Below the pieces are notes generated by a model. That model did no database searches and was not told where the DNA came from. It saw only the letters and a list, made by a program, of their open reading frames with translations. From contig NZ_JABCQF010000003.1 in NCBI RefSeq assembly GCF_015244705.1, positions 186,001-250,000 of the forward strand: a DNA stretch of 64,000 nt. The letters are read 5' to 3'. The position numbers were made by a program, and so were the translations under genes. The stretch is from Gluconobacter potus (GTDB taxonomy: Bacteria > Pseudomonadota > Alphaproteobacteria > Acetobacterales > Acetobacteraceae). Shown here piece after piece: positions 28,537 through 35,747 of this stretch. Within the stretch, counting starts at the first letter, position 1, and each line of letters opens with the position of its first letter.

Positions 28537-28910
28537 CCGTTCCGGCTTGCAGTAGTCGCCGGGAAACGGTTTGACACGATAAGGTCCGCATCAGTGCCGC
28601 CGAACGCTGCCATAGTCTGCTACCTTTCTCGTTCGTATCCTGACGTCAGGAACCGGATCAAAGATCCGATCCTGAAATTCATTCAGCATGGGACACGGCT
28701 GTCCCGGTTCCTCAGGTTTTTTCCGCCTGAATCGCCTCAAAGACAAGGCTTATCACGGATTTCGTGAGCACTCCCCCGAAATGGACGTCAGAGTGAAATG
28801 GCTGTTTTTCGCCACATTTGATCTCATTACGACTTTCATTAAGCCTGAATATTACAGATTTTTAATGTAAACTCGTTTAGAATTCGCTGAAATAATTCAA
28901 GACTTTTTTA
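28537..28910 (-). promoter_or_regulatory. Upstream region of the cyo operon
   Basis: This gap has no convincing gene. It contains the 12-base palindrome CCTGACGTCAGG at about 28639-28650, followed by a dyad centred on GGATCAAAGATCC. Both lie 100-140 bases before cyoA, suitable for an operator or promoter. The section from about 28790 to 28910 is markedly AT-rich for this genome. No clear -35/-10 pair is visible. Confidence 0.4.
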
Positions 28911-28950
28911 GTCCAAAAAGCAGAAAGGGGCGGCATCAACTGCCGCCCCT
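28911..28950 (-). terminator. Terminator of the Bax inhibitor-1 family gene
   Basis: On the minus strand a 10-bp stem (AGGGGCGGCA with TGCCGCCCCT) is followed by TTTCTGCTTTTT, 34 bases after the stop codon at 28984. The T run is interrupted, but the stem is very stable. Confidence 0.75.
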
Positions 28951-28983
28951 CTCAGGATCTCCAATATCGCGAAGAGAGTAATC

Positions 28984-29754
28984 TCAGTCGTTGTTACCTG
29001 AACGAACCCCCATGAACTGGATCAGGAACTGAAACAGGTTCACGAAATTGAGATACATCGTCAGCGCATCATAGACACTCAGCTTCGCAACATCTTCTGG
29101 ACCAGCATAAGCCATGTACTGCTGATACGTGATCTTGATGCGCTGCGTGTCATAGGCCGCCAGCAGGGTGAAAAGGCCGACACCTATTACAGAAACAAGC
29201 ATGGCAAGCGGTGAACTGTGCAGGAAAATGTTCACCACGGACGCCAGGATGATCCCGATCAGCCCCATGAACAGGAAGGAACCGAGTCGAGCGAGATTGG
29301 CGCCCGTCGTGTAGCCCCACAGAGACATTCCGGCGAATGTAATGGCCGTCACGAAGAAGGTCCGGGCCACGGAAACGCCGGTATAGCTCAGCAAAAGGCT
29401 GGCCATACTCGCCCCCATCGCCGCACTGAACAGCAGGAAGATCCCCTGCACGGCCGGACGGGACAGTCGATTGACCCCGAAGGACAGGACCATCACGAAC
29501 ACAAGCGGCGCAAAGATGCTGATCCCGCCCAGCAGGGTCGGACGCAGGACAATGGCGCCGTTCGGCATCTCTGCCAGATGGAAGAAGAGAGCGCGCAGGG
29601 ATGTCTGCGCCACGCCATAGGCGACCAGTCCCGTGATCACCAGACCAAGCGCCATCCAGTTGAAGACCCGGCACATATAAGCACGAAGCCCGGCATCGAG
29701 ACTGCCGGCTCCGGCCTGCACACCGGCTCTGCTGAAGTTGGTATTGAAAGCCAT
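28984..29754 (-). CDS. Bax inhibitor-1/YccA family membrane protein
   Basis: The 256-residue product has seven hydrophobic segments and the BI-1 pattern: LRAYMCRVFNWMALGLVITG at the start, a central FVTAITFAGMSLWGYTTGANL, and the end segment AYDTQRIKITYQQYM with Asp residues that gate Ca2+ in structural relatives, then SVYDALTMYLNFVNLFQFLI. Bacterial members (YccA, YbhL) are inner-membrane proteins; YccA inhibits FtsH. The start at 29754 was chosen as the first Met of the conserved part with AAAGGTG before it. Upstream codons to 29976 are not family-like. Confidence 0.93.
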   Translation of the reverse strand: MAFNTNFSRAGVQAGAGSLDAGLRAYMCRVFNWMALGLVITGLVAYGVAQTSLRALFFHLAEMPNGAIVLRPTLLGGISIFAPLVFVMVLSFGVNRLSRPAVQGIFLLFSAAMGASMASLLLSYTGVSVARTFFVTAITFAGMSLWGYTTGANLARLGSFLFMGLIGIILASVVNIFLHSSPLAMLVSVIGVGLFTLLAAYDTQRIKITYQQYMAYAGPEDVAKLSVYDALTMYLNFVNLFQFLIQFMGVRSGNND

Positions 29755-29905
29755 GACACCTTTTCCAATGAGATGCCCTTCTGAAAAGGGCGCTTGACGA
29801 ACCCGGGAGGGCCGTCCGTACACTCGGACTGAATGTGGGGTTTTTGCCAGAAGGGTCAAGAATACTCCGCCGCCCCTTACTTCTTTTTCATGGGAAACGC
29901 GCCTC

Positions 29906-30469
29906 TTGAGACTTTTTGTCGCACTCGACCTTCCTGCCGATGTCCGGGAAACGCTTGCGCTGATGCGCGGTTCCATGCCCGGCGTGCAATGGGTTCCAGC
30001 CGAAAACCATCACATCACCCTCCGCTTCATCGGAGAGATCACGGACCGGCGCCGGCTGGAGGAAATCGACCTCGCCCTCTCCCGCCTCGCCTGGCAGCCT
30101 TTCGAACTCTCTCTGGCGCAAGCCGACATCCGTGAAGGCCTCACGGCGGACAGTCTCCTGATCGGGGTCGAACGCACCCGCCAGCTGGACGCATTGCAGT
30201 CCCAGGTCGAAAGCGCCCTTCGCCGTGCTGGCTGTCCACCAGCCAAGCGCCGCTTCCAGCCCGCCGTCACCTTGGGGCATTTTTTCCCGAACCAGCGGGC
30301 CGACGCCATCAAATGGGTCCAGCGGCACAATCTCTTCCGCAGCAAACCCATGTCCGTAGAGCACGTTACACTCTTCGAGAGCCTGCGGAGCCTGGGCGAA
30401 CACGTCTACGTTCCCCGCGAAGAATATGCCTGGAAGCCGGAAATGCCGCTGATCCCCGAGGAAGAATGA
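29906..30469 (+). CDS. thpR: RNA 2',3'-cyclic phosphodiesterase (2'-5' RNA ligase family)
   Basis: The 187-residue enzyme has the two HxTx motifs of the 2H phosphoesterase fold: HHITLRFIGEI near residue 32 and EHVTLFESL near residue 153. It opens 2',3'-cyclic phosphates on RNA ends and can ligate tRNA halves in reverse. MRLFVALDLPADVRE is a typical N-terminus. The start codon is TTG at 29906 with GGGAA about 9 bases upstream; no in-frame ATG fits the conserved start. The stop overlaps the next ATG (ATGA), so it is co-translated with the DNA glycosylase. Confidence 0.92.
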   Translation: MRLFVALDLPADVRETLALMRGSMPGVQWVPAENHHITLRFIGEITDRRRLEEIDLALSRLAWQPFELSLAQADIREGLTADSLLIGVERTRQLDALQSQVESALRRAGCPPAKRRFQPAVTLGHFFPNQRADAIKWVQRHNLFRSKPMSVEHVTLFESLRSLGEHVYVPREEYAWKPEMPLIPEEE

Positions 30470-31071
30470 CCCTGTCCGTTCCGTCACCCGAGGAGCGCCT
30501 CAAGGCACTCCTCACGGAAGTCCGGGCCTGCCGGGTCTGCGAGGCCCATCTCCCACTCGGCGCCAGACCGCTGATCCATGCCTCAGCCACATCAAGGATC
30601 CTGATCGCCAGCCAGGCCCCCGGCACCAAGGCCCATATCGCCGGAAAATCCTTCTTCGATCCGTCCGGCAACCGCCTGCGCGACTGGCTCGGCATTTCAG
30701 AAGACATCTTTTACGACACGCGCCACATCGCCATTTTCCCGATGGGCCTGTGTTATCCCGGACGCCTGCCCAAAGGCGGCGACAATCCGCCCCGTCCGGA
30801 ATGCGCCCCGCTGTGGCGCCGTCGCGTCCTTTCCCTCATGCCGGATATCCGCCTGACGCTGCTCGTCGGAAGCTATTCCCAGAACCATGTTCTGGGACGC
30901 GGTTCAGTTACGGAACGCGTCAGGAATTTCCGGGACTATCTGCCCGACTACTTTCCCCTACCCCATCCCTCATGGCGCACCGGCGTGTGGGAAAGAAAAG
31001 CGCCGTGGTTTCAGGAAGAAGTCATTCCCGCCCTGCGTGAACGCGTTCATGCGATACTGGCGGAGCGCTGA
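30466..31071 (+). CDS. Uracil-DNA glycosylase family protein
   Basis: The 201-residue product has the uracil-DNA glycosylase superfamily fold. CRVCEAHLPLGARPL near the N-terminus, with paired Cys, resembles the Fe-S binding start of family 4/UdgX-type enzymes. The active-site segment is LIASQAPGTKAHIAGKSFFD followed by SGNRLRDWLGI, and LLVGSYSQNHVLG matches motif 2. Such enzymes remove uracil from deaminated DNA. Only some family members are active on uracil, so the substrate is inferred. GAGGA precedes the ATG. The stop abuts the stop of marC with no spacer. Confidence 0.85.
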   Translation: MTLSVPSPEERLKALLTEVRACRVCEAHLPLGARPLIHASATSRILIASQAPGTKAHIAGKSFFDPSGNRLRDWLGISEDIFYDTRHIAIFPMGLCYPGRLPKGGDNPPRPECAPLWRRRVLSLMPDIRLTLLVGSYSQNHVLGRGSVTERVRNFRDYLPDYFPLPHPSWRTGVWERKAPWFQEEVIPALRERVHAILAER

Positions 31072-31773
31072 TCAGGCGGCCTTGGCCTGTTTCAGCGCCT
31101 CGACAAGAAACCCTTCCACGCCCGACGCCAGGATCTGCACCCCGATCGCCAGCAGGATCAGCGCCGCAAGCCGGCTGACAATCCGCGTTCCCGTCACACC
31201 CAGCATCGCGACAACCCGCTCCGCATAGGCGTAAACGACCGCCACCACGATCGCCATGGTCGTCGCGGCAGCCGACACACCGACATAATAATCCGCGGTG
31301 GGCATGTTCGGCGGCGTGGATGAACTGAGCGCGATGGCTACGGAAATGCTGCCAGGCCCCACCGTGAACGGCATGGCCAGCGGAAAGAACGCCGTCTCCC
31401 GCAGATCCGGCGTCGTCACCGTTCGGCCACCCTGCAGCGCCTGCTTTTCTTTACGAGCCTCAGAGGTCTCGGGCTGCAACAGCATCAGCCAGGCACGCGA
31501 CGCCACAACCAGACCGCCCGTAATCCGCAGCGCATTGATCGAAATCCCGAAGAAACCGAGGATCCAGCTCCCGAACCAGATGGACACCAGCATGATGCCC
31601 AGCGAATTCAGCGCCACCTGACGCGCCAGCTCGACAACCTCGCGGCGATCGCGTCCTTCCGTCGCCTGAGCGAAGATCAGTGACGCCCCGAGGGGATTGA
31701 TGATTGAGAAGAGCGCCGGAAAGGCAATCAACCAGCTGCTGAGCATATTCCCCAGCCCGGGTGCCAGGCTCAT
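31072..31773 (-). CDS. MarC family integral membrane protein
   Basis: The 233-residue product has six predicted membrane segments, starting with LIAFPALFSIINPLGASLIF, then MLVSIWFGSWILGFFGISI, and SRAWLML at the end of the first half. The second half has AMPFTVGPGSISVAIALSS and TRIVSRLAALILLAIGVQIL. This is the MarC/YhgN pattern. Family members were once thought to give antibiotic resistance, but this is not supported, and the transported solute is unknown. Its ATG overlaps the stop of the MprF-like gene upstream (ATGA). Confidence 0.9.
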   Translation of the reverse strand: MSLAPGLGNMLSSWLIAFPALFSIINPLGASLIFAQATEGRDRREVVELARQVALNSLGIMLVSIWFGSWILGFFGISINALRITGGLVVASRAWLMLLQPETSEARKEKQALQGGRTVTTPDLRETAFFPLAMPFTVGPGSISVAIALSSSTPPNMPTADYYVGVSAAATTMAIVVAVVYAYAERVVAMLGVTGTRIVSRLAALILLAIGVQILASGVEGFLVEALKQAKAA

Positions 31774-33902
31774 GAACCGGTCAGACCTGACGCAGCCTGT
31801 GGCTGGCGCTTGCGTGCCAGCCGTTCCTCACCCTTCAGAAAAGCCCGCAGCATCCGATAATCCTCGGAAAAACAGCACACCGTCCCAGCCGTCCTGTCCG
31901 GACAGACCGTCAGTCCCAGATCGTTATAGACGGCCATCAGCGACTGGCCAACCTGAATGAAAGCGAGCTTGCACCCTTCCTGCAACGCCAGATCCCGCAG
32001 CCGCCAGATCGCCGCAACGCAGTTCCGTTCGGACCCGGCCGGATCGCCCAGCCCGATGATGAACTGACCCGTCCTCAGGAACGGAATGGCCGCACGCCCG
32101 GCCTCATCCAGCAACAGCCCGGTCGGACGACGCGCGCCCAACTGCGGCAGTGCATGGGCCAGACTGTGATAGCGATGCGCATTCTCGGCGGTCCAGGCCT
32201 CGAACCGGATCCGCGTCCTCCGCATCCCGCGCCACAGGACATAGAACCCGCACAGTGCCGAAAATCCCAGAAACCAGCGACCGACGGCCGTATGGGCGTC
32301 ATAGATCATCGACCGCCACCAGATCGGCCCGAGATGCCGCTGCACGGCAACCCAGCCCACACCCAGCAGCCCGAGCCCCCAGAGCGAGAGCGGCGCCAGC
32401 ATCGACGGTGTCAGCGGTGCGGCCAGAAGATGCGCCCGGCGATAATAGCAGTTCCGGAACGGCAGCAGCAGCAGCATCACGAGGATAATGACCACCGGCC
32501 CTTCCCACGGCGCATGCCGCAGCATCAGCAGCAGAGCCGCCGAACCCAGCATCCCGAGGGAAAACTTCCAGGCCAGCGCCACACGCTGCGACAGCCCCCA
32601 GGACAGTGCCACCAGCCCGACACCCGCCACCGTCAGCAGCAAATCCGCGATCTGTGACACAGCCGCCCCAAGGGATGTCTGAAGCGGCGGCAGATCCGCC
32701 ACAAGCGCGTAAAGCACAAGCAGAATGCCCACGACCGCCTGAACGCTCGTCGCCACGGCCACGGAAAAATCCGCTTCCGACTCACGGATGACCTGACTGG
32801 GCCGCACCCGCTGTGGCGTCTGCCCCGCCGAAACCAGAGCCTGCTCGCCGCGCAGGAACAGTTCATGCCCCGCGAACATCAACCCCGCGAGAAGCAGCGG
32901 AATGATGTAATAGAAAAGCCTGAAAACAAGAATGGCGCCCATGATCTGCGACGCCGGCAGATAGGCCTGCAGCGCCAGCAGCATGGCCCCGTCAAAAACG
33001 CCCAGGCCACCCGGCACGCTGGCCATGAGCCCGGCTGTATAGGACGCCAGATAGATCGCAAGGAACGTCCCGAACCCGAAATGTGCCTCGGGCGGAAGCG
33101 GAGGCAGCACGCAATACGCAATCAGCGCCGTCGCGGCCATGTCCGCCGCACTGACCGCGATCTGCGCAATCGCAATACCCGGCCCCGGAAGCTCGATCTC
33201 GTATTTCCAGATCCGCACATGCCGCCGCACGCGCGCCACCAGCACATAGGCCAGCAGCACACCCCACAGCACCAGCCCCGCCAGACGAAGCAGAAACTCC
33301 GGCAGATGGGACAACACCGGCACGGCATGCGGCTCAAGGATCAGGATGCCGCCAATCAGCGCCATCGTCCCCAGCAGATAGGTTGCCGAGCAGAACGCAA
33401 TGATCTGCGCGATCGCCCCGGGCGCCACGCCCCAGCTCCGATAGAGCCGAAAACGCACCGCCGCCCCGGAAATTGCCGCACATCCCAGATTATGGGACAG
33501 CACGTAGGAGCAGAACGCCGCAAAAGCCGAGCGCTGGTAGGACACCTTCGCCCGGACATGCAGACAGGCCAGCCGGTCATAGAAAGACAGGATGAAATAC
33601 GACAGGACCGTCGCCGCACCACCCGCCAGCAGTGCAGAGTCCGGAATGGCGCTCAGGCTCGTGGTGATGTCATGCAGCGACAGATGCCGCAGTTCCCGCC
33701 AGATGACGACGACCGCCGCCACCAGCAGGACCAGCCCCACGAGAGCAGGCGCACGGGACATGAACACCTGCCACCGCCGCTTCCGCTGCCCGGTCTCCAC
33801 ACATGCCCCGTCAACCGCCCCTACATCCACAGACAGGCTCTGCTCTTCCATCACGGAAGACACCTGAACATCCTGCGGCCTGTTATCCCCGGGCATGCCC
33901 AC
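31770..33902 (-). CDS. MprF-like lysylphosphatidylglycerol synthase with a short catalytic domain
   Basis: The 710-residue protein has a long N-terminal part of about 13 membrane segments with the UPF0104/flippase pattern (YVLSHNLGCAAISGAAVRFR and SVPGGLGVFDGAMLLAL), and a C-terminal DUF2156-like part starting near residue 545 (ENAHRYHSLAHALPQLGARR). This part keeps RTGQFIIGLGDPAGSERN and the Tyr in MAVYNDLGLT, but stops after about 165 residues. In MprF proteins this domain is normally about 300 residues and includes a second GNAT half with the tRNA-using active site. Lipid flipping may therefore remain while lysyl transfer is doubtful. It sits 3 bases after lysK and overlaps marC. The start ATG at 33902 could instead be at 33851. 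Confidence 0.82.
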   Translation of the reverse strand: MGMPGDNRPQDVQVSSVMEEQSLSVDVGAVDGACVETGQRKRRWQVFMSRAPALVGLVLLVAAVVVIWRELRHLSLHDITTSLSAIPDSALLAGGAATVLSYFILSFYDRLACLHVRAKVSYQRSAFAAFCSYVLSHNLGCAAISGAAVRFRLYRSWGVAPGAIAQIIAFCSATYLLGTMALIGGILILEPHAVPVLSHLPEFLLRLAGLVLWGVLLAYVLVARVRRHVRIWKYEIELPGPGIAIAQIAVSAADMAATALIAYCVLPPLPPEAHFGFGTFLAIYLASYTAGLMASVPGGLGVFDGAMLLALQAYLPASQIMGAILVFRLFYYIIPLLLAGLMFAGHELFLRGEQALVSAGQTPQRVRPSQVIRESEADFSVAVATSVQAVVGILLVLYALVADLPPLQTSLGAAVSQIADLLLTVAGVGLVALSWGLSQRVALAWKFSLGMLGSAALLLMLRHAPWEGPVVIILVMLLLLPFRNCYYRRAHLLAAPLTPSMLAPLSLWGLGLLGVGWVAVQRHLGPIWWRSMIYDAHTAVGRWFLGFSALCGFYVLWRGMRRTRIRFEAWTAENAHRYHSLAHALPQLGARRPTGLLLDEAGRAAIPFLRTGQFIIGLGDPAGSERNCVAAIWRLRDLALQEGCKLAFIQVGQSLMAVYNDLGLTVCPDRTAGTVCCFSEDYRMLRAFLKGEERLARKRQPQAASGLTGS

Positions 33903-33905
33903 GGC

Positions 33906-35537
33906 TCAGTCCTGCACAGGCTCTTCGACAGGCCGCGCGAGGGCATCCCGGATCAGGCCGACCGTCTCCGGCAGCCCGAACAGCGACGCAAAAATCCCGA
34001 AACGCGGCCCTTCGGTCTGTCCGAGCAGCACTTCATACAGGCACCCGAACCAGGACCGCAGTTCCGGCTTGGCGAAATAGCGTTTGCCAACCTCGAACAC
34101 GACATCCTGCACATCGCCCGGCGCCGTGTCCGGCGCAAGCTTCGCCAGTTCGTCCGCCAGATCCTCAAGTCCCTTGCGCTCGGTCTCCGTCGGCGCACGG
34201 TAGGTCTTGTTGGGGTACACCTGCTCCTTGAAATAGGTCAGCGCACAATGCACGAGCCGGTCCACATACGGATGAGTCTCGGGCGACAGCGTCGGATCAT
34301 AGCGCCGCAGGAACTTCCACAGCGTCTCCGGCTTATCGGCATTCGCCACGTTCGCAAGGTTCAACAGCGCCGTATAGGACACCGGGCTGGTGTCTTCCGG
34401 ACGGATCGTTCCGCCATGAATGAACCACACCGGATTGGCCATCAGGTCTGGGCCTTCCTGCGTCTCGGCCTTCTGCACGAGCGTCAGGTAATCATCCGTT
34501 GCACGGGGAATGACGTCAAAGAACAGACGCTTGGCCCGCGTCGGCTGCTGGAACATATACTGCGCCAGGCTTTCCGGCGTGCCGTAACGCAGCCATTCCT
34601 CAACCGACAGGCCATTACCCTTGGACTTGCTGATCTTCTGCCCCTGCGCATCGAGGAACAGCTCATAGGTCAGACCCGCAGGCGGCTCCTTGCCCAGAAT
34701 ACGGCAGATCTTCGAGGACAGCTTCACACTGTCGATCAGATCCTTGCCGGACATTTCATAATCCACGCCCAGCGCGTACCAGCGCATGGCCCAGTCGGCC
34801 TTCCACTGCATCTTGGCATGACCGCCCAGAACGGACGTCTCGAACGTCTTGCCGGCCTCGTCCTTCCAGACCACCGTCCCGGCATCCGGATCGACCTTGA
34901 TGATCGGAACCTGCATGACCTGCCCGGTCTCGGGATGGATCGGCAGAACCGGCGAATAGGTCGCCCGGCGCTCCGGACCAAGCGTCGGAATAATGGTCGC
35001 CACGACTTCGTCATGGACTTCAAGCATACGGCGCAGAGCCGCATCGAACGTGCCGTTGGTATAATACTGCGTGGCGGAGGCGAATTCGTAGTCGAACCCG
35101 AAACTGTCGAGGAACTGGCGAAGGCGCGCGTTATTGTGCGCGGCAAAGCTGTCATATTCGCCAAATGGATCAGGCACCCGCGTCAGCGGCAGCCCCAGAT
35201 GCTGCGCGAGCATCTCCTGCTCCGGCACATTGGTCGGCACCTTGCGCAGAGCGTCCATGTCATCGGAGAACGCGAGCAGACGCGTCGGACGGCCCGTCAG
35301 CGCCTCATAAGCCTGGCGCACCCAGGTCGTCCGCGCCACTTCGCCGAACGTACCGATATGCGGCAGACCCGACGGACCATAGCCCGTTTCCAGAAGGGCC
35401 GGAGCCTGCTCCGAAGCATCAGATGCGCGCTCGTCCATGCGCGCGGTGATTTTTCGCGCCTCTTCGAACGGCCATGCTTTCGGAAGCGGCGCGTCAGGAG
35501 AGAGGGACGGGGCGATAGGTGTCTTGGTTTTCTGCAT
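33906..35537 (-). CDS. lysK: Lysyl-tRNA synthetase, class I
   Basis: This charges tRNA-Lys. The 543-residue product has the class I HIGH-type motif in GPSGLPHIGTFGEVARTTWV (His60-Thr63) and the KMSKS-type motif KISKSKGNGLS, with PAGLTYELFLDAQGQ just before it. Class I LysRS is found in alphaproteobacteria and archaea instead of the class II enzyme. The C-terminal cage domain follows, and the length is normal. It is upstream of the MprF-like gene in the same direction with only 3 bases between. The ATG at 35537 has a weak ribosome site. Confidence 0.96.
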   Translation of the reverse strand: MQKTKTPIAPSLSPDAPLPKAWPFEEARKITARMDERASDASEQAPALLETGYGPSGLPHIGTFGEVARTTWVRQAYEALTGRPTRLLAFSDDMDALRKVPTNVPEQEMLAQHLGLPLTRVPDPFGEYDSFAAHNNARLRQFLDSFGFDYEFASATQYYTNGTFDAALRRMLEVHDEVVATIIPTLGPERRATYSPVLPIHPETGQVMQVPIIKVDPDAGTVVWKDEAGKTFETSVLGGHAKMQWKADWAMRWYALGVDYEMSGKDLIDSVKLSSKICRILGKEPPAGLTYELFLDAQGQKISKSKGNGLSVEEWLRYGTPESLAQYMFQQPTRAKRLFFDVIPRATDDYLTLVQKAETQEGPDLMANPVWFIHGGTIRPEDTSPVSYTALLNLANVANADKPETLWKFLRRYDPTLSPETHPYVDRLVHCALTYFKEQVYPNKTYRAPTETERKGLEDLADELAKLAPDTAPGDVQDVVFEVGKRYFAKPELRSWFGCLYEVLLGQTEGPRFGIFASLFGLPETVGLIRDALARPVEEPVQD

Positions 35538-35747
35538 GATTACCGGAAAAGGTAGGGAGACACCTCTTCCCGGTCAAGCAATACGACACATTCCGGTTTC
35601 AGTCTGACGGACCCTTTACATTACGAAACATTTCAAAGACTTTCATGCCCTTCCCAAGCCCTTGCAGACAGCCAGCTTTCACGTTCCGTTCGCAAAACCC
35701 GCAAAACATCCTCGCCGGATTTTCCCCTACCCGCTACACTGGCGACA

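Noticed and set aside
28688-28870. A 60-codon plus-strand frame in the cyo leader
   Set aside because: It has no good ribosome site or known pattern, and its second half lies in the AT-rich segment. More likely regulatory DNA.
32865-35555. An 896-codon plus-strand frame opposite the MprF-like gene and lysK
   Set aside because: Antisense to class I LysRS with HIGH and KMSKS-like motifs; the opposing translation is low complexity and basic.
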